The notes: generated from the sequence alone by a model not told the origin. 64,000 bases of DNA from Streptomyces sp. Tue6028 (GCF_002300165.1 NZ_MLCE01000005.1:62001-126000); one strand, 5' to 3'; positions 48,966-58,328 are shown, numbered from the stretch's first letter. Numbers and translations: made by a program.

Positions 48966-50657
48966 ATGTCACAGACGAAGAGCCCGCTGCCCCGCGAGGT
49001 CGCCGACACCTATGTCGACGAACTCATCGCCCTCGACCCGGTCCTCGGAACGTACCTCGGTGTGAAGGAGAGTCACGGCAAGCTCCCCGACACCTCGCCC
49101 GCCGGCCAGGAGGCGGTCGCGGAGCTCGCACGGGCGACGCTCGCACGGCTCGACGACGCCGAGCGGCTGCCCGGGGCGGACAGTGACATGGAGCGCCGGT
49201 GTGCCCGGCTGCTGCGCGAGCGGCTCACCGCCCAACTCGCCGTCCACGACGCCGGCGAGGGCCTGCGCGCGGTCGGCAACCTGCACACGGCGCCGCACAC
49301 TGTGCGCGAGGTCTTCACCCTGACGCCGGCCGACACGGAGGAGGACTGGGCGGTCATCGCCGAGCGGCTGCGCGCCGTGCCGGCGGCCCTGGTGGGATAC
49401 CGCGAGTCCCTCGCCCTCGGCCTGGACCGCAAGCTGTACGCGGGCCCGCGCCCGACAGCGACCTTCATCGGGCAGCTCACCGAGTGGTCGGACACCGACG
49501 GGCAGGGCCTCGGCTGGTTCGAGGACTTCGCGTCGGCGGGCCCGGACGCGCTGCGGGAGGAACTCGACACCGCCGCCCGCGCCGCCACCGAGGCGATCGT
49601 CGCGCTGCGGGACTGGATGCGCGACGTGTACGCGCCCACGATCGAGGGCGCGCCCGACACGGTGGGCCGTGAGCGGTACGCGCGGCTGGCCCGCTACTTC
49701 AACGGCACGGATCTCGACCTGGACGAGGCGTACGCCTACGGCTGGGCCGAGTACCACCGGCTGCTCGGCGAGATGAAGTCCGAGGCCGAGAAGATCCTGC
49801 CCGGCGCCGCGACCCCTTGGGTGGCGCTCGCGCACCTCGACGAGCACGGCAGGCACATCGAAGGCGTCGACGAGGTGCGGACCTGGCTCCAGGGCCTCAT
49901 GGACGAGGCGATCGAGGCCCTGGACGGCACGCACTTCGAACTCGCGGAACCGGTACGGAAGGTGGAGTCCCGCATCGCACCGCCCGGTGGCGCCGCGGCA
50001 CCGTACTACACCGCGCCGTCGCAGGACTTCTCCCGCCCCGGACGGACGTGGCTGCCGACCATGGGGCAGACCCGCTTCCCCGTCTACGACCTGGTCTCGA
50101 CCTGGTACCACGAGGGGGTGCCCGGCCATCACCTCCAGCTCGCCCAGTGGGTGTACGTGGTCGACGACCTCTCCCGTTACCAGGCCACCGTCGGCCAGGT
50201 CAGCGCCAACTGCGAGGGCTGGGCGCTCTACTCGGAGCGGCTGATGGACGAGCTGGGCTTCCTCACCGACGCCGAGCAGCGGCTCGGGTACCTCGACGCG
50301 CAGATGATGCGCGCCGCCCGGGTCATCGTCGACATCGGCATGCACCTGGAGCTGGAGATCCCGGCCGACTCGCCCTTCCACCCCGGCGAGCGGTGGACAC
50401 CCGACCTGGCGCAGGAGTTCTTCGACGCGCACAGCAGCCGCCCGGCCGACTTCGTGGAGAGCGAGCTGACCCGCTACCTCACCATCCCCGGCCAGGCCAT
50501 CGGCTACAAGCTCGGCGAGCGTGCGTGGCTGCTGGGCCGGGAGAACGCGAAGAAGCGCCACGGCGACGCGTTCGACGCGAAGGCCTGGCACATGGCGGCC
50601 CTGTCCCAGGGTTCGCTGGGCCTGGACGACCTGGTGGACGAGCTGTCCCGGCTCTGA
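48966..50657 (+). CDS. DUF885 family zinc metallopeptidase-like protein
   Basis: 563 residues, typical of DUF885. The metal motif is YHEGVPGHHLQ with a downstream NCEGWALYSERLMDE that supplies a further Glu ligand. No signal peptide, so it is cytoplasmic. DUF885 proteins are related to M2/M32-type carboxypeptidases, and few have been studied. The palindrome upstream hints at regulated expression. It follows the Lrp gene by 61 bp. Ends in a hairpin shared with convergent Imm21. Confidence 0.93.
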   Translation: MSQTKSPLPREVADTYVDELIALDPVLGTYLGVKESHGKLPDTSPAGQEAVAELARATLARLDDAERLPGADSDMERRCARLLRERLTAQLAVHDAGEGLRAVGNLHTAPHTVREVFTLTPADTEEDWAVIAERLRAVPAALVGYRESLALGLDRKLYAGPRPTATFIGQLTEWSDTDGQGLGWFEDFASAGPDALREELDTAARAATEAIVALRDWMRDVYAPTIEGAPDTVGRERYARLARYFNGTDLDLDEAYAYGWAEYHRLLGEMKSEAEKILPGAATPWVALAHLDEHGRHIEGVDEVRTWLQGLMDEAIEALDGTHFELAEPVRKVESRIAPPGGAAAPYYTAPSQDFSRPGRTWLPTMGQTRFPVYDLVSTWYHEGVPGHHLQLAQWVYVVDDLSRYQATVGQVSANCEGWALYSERLMDELGFLTDAEQRLGYLDAQMMRAARVIVDIGMHLELEIPADSPFHPGERWTPDLAQEFFDAHSSRPADFVESELTRYLTIPGQAIGYKLGERAWLLGRENAKKRHGDAFDAKAWHMAALSQGSLGLDDLVDELSRL

Positions 50658-50669
50658 GCCGCGCGTACG

Positions 50670-50702
50670 GAGCGGCCGGGACCGGTACCCGCCCGGCCGC
50701 TC
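50670..50702. terminator. Bidirectional hairpin between DUF885 and Imm21 genes
   Basis: Perfect 11-bp stem GAGCGGCCGGG (50670-50680) and its complement (50692-50702). The right arm includes part of the Imm21 stop codon. Confidence 0.75.
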
Positions 50703-51216
50703 AGTGCGTCAGCCGACGCAGCTGCACCAATCCGAGCCAGGTCTCGGGGCCCGGCTCCGCGTAGGCGGCGCGCACCGCGTACCGGCCGGGTTCGAGAGCG
50801 ACCCGCAGATGGTCGGTGCGCTCGGAGGCGGTGCCGGGCCAGGCCGCGTCGAAGAGGACCACCGGCCCCGGCACCTTCCACTGCACCTCCGGCTCCCACG
50901 CGGCCCCGGCCAGCGCGGCAGGTACACCGGAGAGGAGCTCCTGCTCGGACTCGGCGGCGCACCACCGTACGAAGGTGGCGTACTCGGGGAGGTATGCCGT
51001 GGAGGCGGGCTGGTCGCCGAGGACGAGGGCCCTGGTGTCCCCGACCGGCACGAGGCCGATGAACCCTTCCACGTCACATGCCCGGTCGTAGTCGGAGGAC
51101 ATGTCGTCGCCGTCCGCCCCCGACCAGAACGGCAGCACGACCTCCGGGATCGCTATGAGGGGTCCGCCGCCCGACTCCACCCAATCGACCGCACCTGGGT
51201 CCGCGTATCTGGCCAT
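50701..51216 (-). CDS. Imm21-family immunity protein (orphan)
   Basis: 171 residues. MARYADPGAVDWVESGGGPLIAIPEVVLPFWSGADGDDMSSDYDRACDVEGFIGLVPVGDTRALVLGDQPASTAYLP, FVRWCAAESEQELLSG and PGPVVLFDAAWPG are the pattern I associate with Imm21, an immunity protein family of polymorphic toxin systems. No toxin, secretion gene or other immunity gene is adjacent, so it is either an orphan defence against toxins of neighbours or a co-opted protein. Confidence 0.75.
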   Translation of the reverse strand: MARYADPGAVDWVESGGGPLIAIPEVVLPFWSGADGDDMSSDYDRACDVEGFIGLVPVGDTRALVLGDQPASTAYLPEYATFVRWCAAESEQELLSGVPAALAGAAWEPEVQWKVPGPVVLFDAAWPGTASERTDHLRVALEPGRYAVRAAYAEPGPETWLGLVQLRRLTH

Positions 51217-51284
51217 GCGCAGAAGCTACACGCCCGGGACCGCAGGGGTGTTCGGTGTCCCCCACCCTGTCCGATACGAGCGGA

Positions 51285-51875
51285 TCAGCAGCCGCAGTCG
51301 TCCGTGCCGACCGGTGCGGTCAGCGGGTCCGCCGCGCGCCGCTCCCGGCCGTCCCAGGTCTCGAACTCGAAGCCCTCACGGGCCCAGTACTCGAAGCCGC
51401 CGAGCATCTCCTTGACCTGGAAGCCGAGTTGGGCGAGGGCGAGAGCCGCGCGGGTGGCGCCGTTGCAGCCGGGGCCCCAGCAATAGGTCACGACCGGAAC
51501 CGACTTGTCGAGGATCTGCTCGGCCTGTTCGGGGATGAGCGCGGTGGGCAGGTGGACGGCGCCGGGGATGTGGCCCTGGTCCCACGACTCGGTGGAACGG
51601 GAGTCGAGGACGACGAAGCCGGCGTCGCCACCCTCGGCCAGGGCGGCGGCGACGTCGGACACGTCGGCGTGGAAGGCGAGGCTCGCGCCGAAGTAGGCGG
51701 CGGCAGCGGCCGGGGACGCGGGCGCGACCCGCAGGACGGGGTTCGCACCCGCCGACCCGGTCGCGGTCGCGCCGGTCGTGGTCCCGGTGGTCGTGGTGCC
51801 CGCCTCGGGCTGCGTCGTCGTCACGCTGCCGGTGGCGGTGGTGACGGTGGTGCTGGTGGCGGCGGTCGCGGTCAT
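51285..51875 (-). CDS. Rhodanese domain protein with Thr-rich N-terminus and CGC C-terminus
   Basis: 196 residues from ATG at 51875. Residues 2-45 are a low-complexity Thr/Gly/Ala stretch without signal features. The rhodanese domain (about 60-180) has FVVLDSRSTESWDQGHIPGAVHLP and the active-site cysteine in VVTYCWGPGCNGATRAALALAQLGFQVKEMLGGFEYW. The protein ends DDCGC. Rhodaneses move sulfane sulfur. It is divergent from an Lrp regulator, so control by a sulfur amino acid is likely. Confidence 0.9.
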   Translation of the reverse strand: MTATAATSTTVTTATGSVTTTQPEAGTTTTGTTTGATATGSAGANPVLRVAPASPAAAAAYFGASLAFHADVSDVAAALAEGGDAGFVVLDSRSTESWDQGHIPGAVHLPTALIPEQAEQILDKSVPVVTYCWGPGCNGATRAALALAQLGFQVKEMLGGFEYWAREGFEFETWDGRERRAADPLTAPVGTDDCGC

Positions 51876-52007
51876 GGTCTGGCCTTCCCTCCCGGGTCCC
51901 GCCGGCCGGCGCCGGATGCGCGCACCCTCCGCGCGTCCGGCGGCCCGGTGCTTCCTGCGCACCCGGCCGAGCGGAACGTTCTGACCAGAAATCTACGGTC
52001 GGTGATC

Positions 52008-52021
52008 CACTTCCTGAAGTG
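52008..52021. promoter_or_regulatory. Inverted repeat CACTTC-CT-GAAGTG upstream of Lrp 2
   Basis: A 6-2-6 inverted repeat embedded in a GATCCAC...GATCCAC direct repeat, within the 201-bp interval between rhodanese and Lrp 2. Probably the Lrp operator. Confidence 0.5.
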
Positions 52022-52076
52022 ACGATCCACGGCCTCTCTCTTGATCGGCCGGGGATTCGCCTGCTATCCATCGCAC

Positions 52077-52523
52077 ATGACCGCGTATTCCCCGGACGCC
52101 ACCGACTGGCGCATCCTCGATGTCCTCCAGCGGGAGGGGCGGGCGAGTTTCGCCGAGCTCGCCCGCGCCGTCTCCATGTCCGCGAGCGCGGTCACCGAGC
52201 GGGTGCGCCGCCTGGAGGAAGCCGGCGTCATCCGGGGCTACGCGGCCGTCGTCGATCCGGAGAGCCTCGGCCTGCCCATCCTCGCGTTCGTCCGGCTCAG
52301 GTATCCCCATGGCAACTACAAGCCGTTCCACGACCTCGTCGCGGCGACGCCCGAGATCCTGGAGGCGCATCACGTCACCGGCGACGACTGCTTCGTCATC
52401 AAGGTCGCCGCACGCTCGATGAGCCACCTGGAGGAGGTGTCGGGCAGGATCGGCGCCCTGGGCTCGGTGACGACCAGCGTCGTCTACTCCTCCCCGCTTC
52501 CCCGGCGGCCCCTCAGCCACTGA
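52077..52523 (+). CDS. Lrp/AsnC-family regulator 2
   Basis: 148 residues, the standard length. HTH (residues 7-55: DATDWRILDVLQREGRASFAELARAVSMSASAVTERVRRLEEAGVIRGY) and RAM domain (LPILAFVRLRYPHGNYKPFHDLVAATPEILEAHHVTGDDCFVIKVAARSMSHLEEV). The RAM domain lacks the long tail of regulator 1. Divergent from the rhodanese gene. Confidence 0.95.
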   Translation: MTAYSPDATDWRILDVLQREGRASFAELARAVSMSASAVTERVRRLEEAGVIRGYAAVVDPESLGLPILAFVRLRYPHGNYKPFHDLVAATPEILEAHHVTGDDCFVIKVAARSMSHLEEVSGRIGALGSVTTSVVYSSPLPRRPLSH

Positions 52524-52683
52524 GTCCGCCGCGCCGGGCGGCCGGGTGGCGAGACGTCCGGCGGCCGGCGCGCCTGACACACGGGGGCCGGGTCGCGCCG
52601 GCATGCGAGGGGCGGGCCGAGGGGCACCCGGCCATCCGTCGGTACCGGCGGGCCGCCGAACGACAGGGCAGCGGTGCGCCGTG

Positions 52684-55600
52684 TCAGTCGACGGCGCCCC
52701 TCTGCCGTACGACCGAGCCTGTCCTCCCCTTCACCACTTCCAGTTGGGCGTGCACACGCCGCCGCAGATCGGCGACGTGGCTGACGATGCCGACGCTGCG
52801 ATCGCGCTCCCGCAACGAGTCGAGGACGTCGAGGACCTCGTCGAGGGTCTGGTCGTCGAGACTGCCGAAGCCCTCGTCGATGAAGAGGGTGTCGAGCCGC
52901 ACGCCCCCCGCCTCGTCGGTGACGACGTCCGCGAGGCCGAGGGCCAGCGCCAGCGAGGCGAAGAACGTCTCGCCGCCGGACAGCGTCGCCGTGTCCCGCT
53001 CGCGTCCGGTCCAGGCGTCGACGACATGCAGGCCGAGTCCGCTGCGGCCACGGCCGGCACGGTCGGCGGAGTGCACGAGCGTGTAGCGCCCGGAGGACAT
53101 GCGGTGCAGGCGCGCCGTCGCCGCGGCGGCCACCTGTTCCAGGCGCGCGGCGAGGACGTACGACTCCAGGCGCATCTTGCGTTCATTGTCCGCCGACGTG
53201 CCCGCCGCGAGGCCGGCCATGCGGGCGACGCGGTCGTACTCCTCGCGCAGCGGGGCCAGCCGGCGTACGCCTCTGTCGGCGCGCCCGGACAGGGCGTCCA
53301 GCCCGGCGCAGCGCCGGGCGGCGGCGTCCTGTGCGGAGGCCGCGTCCCGCAGGCGGCGGGCGGCGGACTCGGCGGCCCGCTCCGCGGCGGGCAGGTCGGC
53401 GGGCGGCCGCTGGGCGGCGTGCACCGTGTCGGCCTCGGCGAGCACCGCGCGTACGGCCGCCTCTTCCGACTGCCAGGCGTCGAGCCTCCGTTGCAGTTCC
53501 CGGTGGGCGGCGTCGTCGAGCAGCGCGGCGGCGGCCGCCCGCGGGGTGTCGAACCCGGCACGGAACGCCGCGTCGGCGAGCCGGGCGTCGGCCTCCTTGA
53601 GCCGCTGGGCGGTGTCCTCGGCGGCGCGGACGGCGTCCGCGGCCTCCGTCAGCAGCGCGACCTGCCGCTCCAGCTGTGCGGCGCGCGCGGACACGCTGCC
53701 CGCGTCGCCGCGTGCCTGCGTCAACTCCCCTTCGAGGCCGGCCTTCTCGCGGTCCAGTGCCTCGCGGAGGGAGGCGCGCGAGGCGACACGGCGGGCGGCT
53801 TCCTGCTGGGCGTCCGTCCGCCGCCTGTACTCGCGCTCCGCCTGCTCCCGCGCCTCACGCGCCGCGTGCAGGCCGGAGGCGGCGGAGCGGGCCTCGGCGT
53901 GCCGGTGCTCCAGCTCCTCGGTCTCCTCGGCCAGGCGCGCGGTGGGGGTGTCGCCCGCCTCGGCGGTCGCGGCGGCCAGCGCCTCGCGCACGACGCCGAG
54001 CCGTCGCTCCGCTTCGGCGCGCTCCTCGTCGGCGCTCTGGAATCCGGCGAGGGCCCGTTCCTCGGTCTCGCGGTCGACGTGTCCGTCGATCTTCTCTGCC
54101 GGTGCCGGGTGTTCGGTGCCGCCGCAGACGGCGCAGGGCTGACCGTCGACGAGGCCCGCGGCGAGTTCCGCGGCGATGCCCTTGAGCCGCTGTTCCTTCA
54201 GGTCGAGCCAGTGGGCGCGCGCTTCGGTGGCCCGCTCGCGCGCGGCGAGGGCCCGCTCGTGTGCGGCGTCCGTGTCGCGTGCGAACTGGTCCCTCTGCCG
54301 GGCCGCGTCGAGCCGCCTGAGGGCCGGTTCGCGCTGGACGGCGAGCTGCTCGGCGCGTGTCGCCGCGTCCTGTGCGGTCTCGATGTCCGACTCGATGCCG
54401 GCGCGGGTGTCCTCCCACGCGGCGAGCCAGACTTCGGTCTCCTGGAGGACGTCCTCGTCGACGCGCTCCTGGCGGTCCAAGGAGGCGCGCTCCGTGGTCA
54501 GTTCGGCCAGGCGCCGTTCGGCCCGGCGCGCGGATTCCAGGCCGCCGAGCTCCTCGGCCGCCTTGCGGGCGGCGGTGGCGAGTCCGGGCGCCCCGGCGTC
54601 GGCGAACGTCTGCGGCAGACCGGCACGCGCGCGTGCCTCTTCGGCCGCCGCGCGCCGGTGCTCGGTCCCGGCGAGGTCGCGCAGGTCGAGCGCCGGAGCC
54701 ACCGCCTCGGCCTTGCGGGCGCGCTGCATGCGCGCCTGGGCCTCCTGGTGGGCGTCTGTGCGCTCCTCCAGACGCGTGGCACGCTCCCGAGCCGCGGTGA
54801 ACCGGCGCCGGAGTCGGTCCACTTCACGTACGTCGTCGAGCTCGCGGTCCGCGGCGGCGTGCGCGGATTCGGCGGCGGTGCGTGCGCAGTGAGCGATCGT
54901 GAGGCGCTCGCGGGCGGTGCTGCGGGCGACGGCCGCCCAGGCCAGGACGGACTCCGCGAGGCCCGGTTCACCGGGCTTCAGCTCGGGCAGGGCGATCTCG
55001 ACGCCGCTCCCGGCCTCCTGTTGCATGCGGTGCGCGTCGGCCAGCAACTCGGCGTCCCCCGCCCGCACTTCGGCCTCGGTGGTGCGGCGCCGCTCGGCGA
55101 GGCGCTTTTCGACCTCGGCGAAGCGGTGGGTGTCGAAGAGGCGGCCGAGCAGCTTTCCGCGGGCCTCGGCGTCGGCCCGCAGGAAGCGCGCGAAGTCGCC
55201 CTGGGGCAGCAGCACGACCTGGCAGAACTGCTCGCGGCTCATGCCGAGCAGCTGGGTGATCTCCTCACCGATCTCCTGGTGAGAGCGGCTGAGGTCCTTC
55301 CAGGAGCCCGCCGACGCGTCGTACTCGCGCAGCCAGCTCTGGGCCTTCTCGGTGGTCGTGCCCGTGCCGCGCTTCTTGGGCCGCTCCCAGGGCGGCTGCC
55401 GGGTGATCTCCAGCCGGCGTCCGGCGACGGTGAGGTCGAGGCGGATCTCGGTGCGGGTACCGGGTGCCGCGTGGTCGCTGCGCAGACCGAGGCCTTGGCC
55501 CGTCTGGCGGGCGCCCGGCACCGCGCCGTACAGCGCGTAGCACACGGAGTCCAGGACGGAGGTCTTGCCGGCGCCGGTCGGTCCGTGGAGCAGGAAGAGT

Positions 55601-55686
55601 CCGGCGGCGGACAGCTCGTCGAAGTCGACCGTCTGGGGTGCGCCGAAGGGTCCGAACGCGGTGATGTCGAGGCGGTGCAGTCTCAC
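52684..55686 (-). CDS. sbcC: Exonuclease subunit SbcC (Rad50-like)
   Basis: 1000 residues from GTG at 55686. The N-terminal LHRLDITAFGPFGAPQTVDFDELS and Walker A GPTGAGKTSVLD (about 35-46) begin the ATPase. Long coiled coils follow, broken by the zinc hook C518-AV-C521 (QPCAVCGGTEHP). At the C-terminus LSGGETFFASLALALGLADVV and Walker B LFIDEGFGSLDDQTLDEVL complete the ABC ATPase. With SbcD it forms the nuclease that opens DNA hairpins and ends. Its GTG overlaps the sbcD stop (GTGA). Confidence 0.96.
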   Translation of the reverse strand: MRLHRLDITAFGPFGAPQTVDFDELSAAGLFLLHGPTGAGKTSVLDSVCYALYGAVPGARQTGQGLGLRSDHAAPGTRTEIRLDLTVAGRRLEITRQPPWERPKKRGTGTTTEKAQSWLREYDASAGSWKDLSRSHQEIGEEITQLLGMSREQFCQVVLLPQGDFARFLRADAEARGKLLGRLFDTHRFAEVEKRLAERRRTTEAEVRAGDAELLADAHRMQQEAGSGVEIALPELKPGEPGLAESVLAWAAVARSTARERLTIAHCARTAAESAHAAADRELDDVREVDRLRRRFTAARERATRLEERTDAHQEAQARMQRARKAEAVAPALDLRDLAGTEHRRAAAEEARARAGLPQTFADAGAPGLATAARKAAEELGGLESARRAERRLAELTTERASLDRQERVDEDVLQETEVWLAAWEDTRAGIESDIETAQDAATRAEQLAVQREPALRRLDAARQRDQFARDTDAAHERALAARERATEARAHWLDLKEQRLKGIAAELAAGLVDGQPCAVCGGTEHPAPAEKIDGHVDRETEERALAGFQSADEERAEAERRLGVVREALAAATAEAGDTPTARLAEETEELEHRHAEARSAASGLHAAREAREQAEREYRRRTDAQQEAARRVASRASLREALDREKAGLEGELTQARGDAGSVSARAAQLERQVALLTEAADAVRAAEDTAQRLKEADARLADAAFRAGFDTPRAAAAALLDDAAHRELQRRLDAWQSEEAAVRAVLAEADTVHAAQRPPADLPAAERAAESAARRLRDAASAQDAAARRCAGLDALSGRADRGVRRLAPLREEYDRVARMAGLAAGTSADNERKMRLESYVLAARLEQVAAAATARLHRMSSGRYTLVHSADRAGRGRSGLGLHVVDAWTGRERDTATLSGGETFFASLALALGLADVVTDEAGGVRLDTLFIDEGFGSLDDQTLDEVLDVLDSLRERDRSVGIVSHVADLRRRVHAQLEVVKGRTGSVVRQRGAVD

Positions 55687-56846
55687 CGGGCGACCTCCCG
55701 CACGGCCTCGTCGGCGCGGACGGCGTCGAAGGCGTCGCTCAGCACGGCCTGCTCGTGCGGGTCGGGGCCCGCACCGCGTACATGGGCCACGAAGTCCTCC
55801 GCGATCTGCTCCTCGCTGCGGCCCGCCAGCCGCCGGGCGTAGGAGGTGTCGGGTTCCTCGGGGGCGCGCTCCGGGTCGAAGGCGAGGCTGAGGGTGTGCG
55901 GGAAGCGCTCGGACAGCCGGGCCATGGGATCGGCCGGGCGGACCGGGTCGGTGAGGGTCGCCTCGACCCATGCCTCCTCGTGGCGCGCCAGCTCCGGATC
56001 GGCGAGGAGGTCGTCCAGGCGGCCCCGGACGCGGGCGAGGGCGCGGGGTACTGGGCAGTCGATCCGCTCCGCTTCGACGGAGCCGTCGGCACCCAGGTCG
56101 ACCAGCCACATCGTCTTACGGTGGTCGGCCTCCGAGAAGGAGTACGGAAGCGGGGAGCCCGAGTAGCGCACGCGCTCGGTGATGGTCTGGCTGCCGTGCA
56201 GGTGTCCGAGCGCGGTGTAGTCCACGCCGTCGAAGATTCCGGCGGGCACGGAGGCGACGCCGCCGACGGTGATGTCCCGCTCGCTGTCGCTGGGCTCGCC
56301 GCCGGTGACGAAGGCGTGGGCGAGGACCACGGAGCGGGTGCCGGGCGGGCGGGCGGCGAGGTCGGCGCGGACCCGCTCCATGGCGGCGGCCAGCACCGTC
56401 TCGTGTCCCGGCTTGTCCACCCCGAACTCGTCCTTCACGAGGGCCGGTTCGAGGTACGGCAGGCCGTAGAAGGCCACGTCGCCGTGCTGGTCGGCGAGGA
56501 CGACGGGGGTGCCGCACGCCGAGGGCTCGGTCCGTAGGTGGATGCCGGCCCGGCCGATGAGTCCGGCGCCGACTCCGAGCCGGCGGGCCGAGTCGTGGTT
56601 CCCGGAGATCATCACCGTGGGCACACCGAGGTCGGCCAGCCGGTGCAGGGCGTCGTCGAAGAGTTCGACGGCGGCGAGGGGCGGCACCGCCCGGTCGTAC
56701 ACGTCCCCCGACACGACCACCGCGTCGACGCCGCGCTCGCGCGCGGTCGTGACGAGATGGGCGATGAACTCGGCCTGGGCGCCGAGCATGTTCACCCGGT
56801 GGAACGCCCGGCCGAGATGCCAGTCGGAAGTGTGCAGGAGCCTCAT
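55683..56846 (-). CDS. sbcD: Exonuclease subunit SbcD (Mre11-like)
   Basis: 387 residues. Metallophosphoesterase motifs: TSDWHLGRAFH (Asp8, His10), VVSGDVYDRAVPP, ISGNHDSARRLG, VLAHAFVTGGEPS and LGHLHGSQ. It is the nuclease subunit of SbcCD; dinuclear Mn site intact. Starts an operon with sbcC, 94 bp downstream of the YigZ-family gene's start on the same strand. No LexA-type box seen upstream. Confidence 0.97.
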   Translation of the reverse strand: MRLLHTSDWHLGRAFHRVNMLGAQAEFIAHLVTTARERGVDAVVVSGDVYDRAVPPLAAVELFDDALHRLADLGVPTVMISGNHDSARRLGVGAGLIGRAGIHLRTEPSACGTPVVLADQHGDVAFYGLPYLEPALVKDEFGVDKPGHETVLAAAMERVRADLAARPPGTRSVVLAHAFVTGGEPSDSERDITVGGVASVPAGIFDGVDYTALGHLHGSQTITERVRYSGSPLPYSFSEADHRKTMWLVDLGADGSVEAERIDCPVPRALARVRGRLDDLLADPELARHEEAWVEATLTDPVRPADPMARLSERFPHTLSLAFDPERAPEEPDTSYARRLAGRSEEQIAEDFVAHVRGAGPDPHEQAVLSDAFDAVRADEAVREVAR

Positions 56847-56940
56847 GATCCCCGAGACTAACGGGCGGGTCGGACATCACGGGCGGCTACTCCCGTGTCC
56901 CCCGTCCGCCGTCTCGGCGGTGGGGTGTCCGCTCGGTCCG

Positions 56941-57567
56941 TCACGCGTCCCCGTACGCCTCTCCCCCGAGTTCGAGTTCCGCCGCCCCGGACGTCGCGTC
57001 CGCCAGCCAGGCGCGGAAGGCCTCCACGTCGGCGTCCGGCAGCCCGATCTCGATGGTGACCACCTCGCCGTACCGCACGTCGCGCACCTCGCGCCCGGCG
57101 GAGCGCAGGTCGTTCTGCACCTTGCCGGCCCGCTGGTGGTCCACGGTCACGGTGGCGAGCCGGAACCTGCGGCGCGTGATGGTCCCGAGCGTGTCCAGGG
57201 CCTCACCCACCGAGCCGCCGTAGGCCCTGATGAGTCCGCCCGCGCCCAGCTTGACCCCGCCGTAGTAGCGGGTGACGACGGCCACGACGTACCGCATGTC
57301 GCGGCGCAGCAGCATCTGGAGCATGGGGACCCCGGCGGTGCCTCCCGGTTCGCCGTCGTCGCTCGCCTTCTGCACGGCCGCGTCGGCGCCGATCACGTAC
57401 GCGTAGCAGTTGTGCGTGGCGTCGGCGTGCTCCTTGCGGACCGCGGCGACGAAGTCCTGGGCCTCCTGCTCGGTGGCGGCCGGGGCGAGGGCGCACAGGA
57501 AACGGGAGCGATTGATCTCGGTCTCGTGCACACCCGCGCGGGCCACTGTGCGGTACTCGTCCTGCAT
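56941..57567 (-). CDS. IMPACT/YigZ family protein
   Basis: 208 residues. Family marks: EINRSRFLCALAPA, ATHNCYAYVIG, ASDDGEPGGTAGVPMLQMLLRRD and VVAVVTRYYGGVKLGAGGLIRAYGG. YigZ/IMPACT proteins interact with ribosomes or GCN2-like regulation in eukaryotes and fold as two ferredoxin-like domains. Stand-alone gene with ATG. The bacterial role is unclear. Confidence 0.95.
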   Translation of the reverse strand: MQDEYRTVARAGVHETEINRSRFLCALAPAATEQEAQDFVAAVRKEHADATHNCYAYVIGADAAVQKASDDGEPGGTAGVPMLQMLLRRDMRYVVAVVTRYYGGVKLGAGGLIRAYGGSVGEALDTLGTITRRRFRLATVTVDHQRAGKVQNDLRSAGREVRDVRYGEVVTIEIGLPDADVEAFRAWLADATSGAAELELGGEAYGDA

Positions 57568-57707
57568 CGGGCCAGCGTATGCGCTGCACGCGCGCGTGCC
57601 GTACGCCGCCTCCCGCCCCGCACGCCCTTCTCCCGCCTCCGGGCCGGGCCGCCCTTGGTGACCGCTGCGACGGGTGTCGGCAGTGTCACGTCCGAGGGGC
57701 TCGTGCC

Positions 57708-57771
57708 GGCCCCCGCCCGCGGTCTCAGGACCGCGATTCGGCCCCCGCCCGCGGCCTCAGGACCGCGATTT
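57708..57771. repeat. Two-copy 32-bp direct repeat
   Basis: Units 57708-57739 and 57740-57771 (GGCCCCCGCCCGCGG...AGGACCGCGATT). Each contains the inverted repeat CGCGG...CCGCG. Lies just downstream of the phosphatase gene and may act as its terminator. Confidence 0.65.
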
Positions 57772-57785
57772 CCTCCCCGGCGCCG

Positions 57786-58328
57786 TCACGACTTCTTCCC
57801 CCTCGGCACCGTCACGTCGGTGAGCAGTGCCAAGGAGGGCGCGAGCTCCTGCCAGCTCCCGCCGTGCCAGGCCAGGACGGCGACGGCCGAGGTCGGGAAC
57901 TTCGTGCGCACCTGGTCCAGGGTGTCGTCCAGGCCGTCCCCGGCGAGGTCGAGGATGAGGTCCTCGACCCCCGGGTTGTGCCCGATCAGCAGCAACGTCC
58001 TGACGCGCTCCGGGACTTCCCGGACGGCCGCCAGCAGCTCGGGTGCGTCCGCCCCGTACAGGCGCCGGTCGAACCGTACGGGAGGCGGGGTGCCCCACTG
58101 TTCGGCGGCCAGTTCCCAGGTCTGTCGCGCGCGGACGGCGGTGGAGCACAGCGCGAGGTCGGGCAGCCAGTCGGCGCCTGCGAGCGCCCGCCCGGCGGCC
58201 GGGGCGTCACGACGGCCGCGCGGCGCGAGCGGCCGCTCGTGGTCGGGCACGCCGGCGGGCCACGCGGACTTGGCGTGCCGCAGGACCACGAGCCGCCGCA
58301 ACGGCCCGGCGGCCGCACGCGGTGTCAC
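57786..58328 (-). CDS. SixA-like histidine phosphatase
   Basis: 180 residues from GTG at 58328, which overlaps the stop of the upstream gene (GTGA). The RHAKSAWP motif (LVVLRHAKSAWPAGVPDHERPLAPRGRRDAPAAG) is SixA-type; the second histidine is in LLIGHNPGVEDLI. The branch acts on phosphohistidine proteins or small phosphates. Coupled to the CysRS-like gene. Confidence 0.93.
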   Translation of the reverse strand: MTPRAAAGPLRRLVVLRHAKSAWPAGVPDHERPLAPRGRRDAPAAGRALAGADWLPDLALCSTAVRARQTWELAAEQWGTPPPVRFDRRLYGADAPELLAAVREVPERVRTLLLIGHNPGVEDLILDLAGDGLDDTLDQVRTKFPTSAVAVLAWHGGSWQELAPSLALLTDVTVPRGKKS

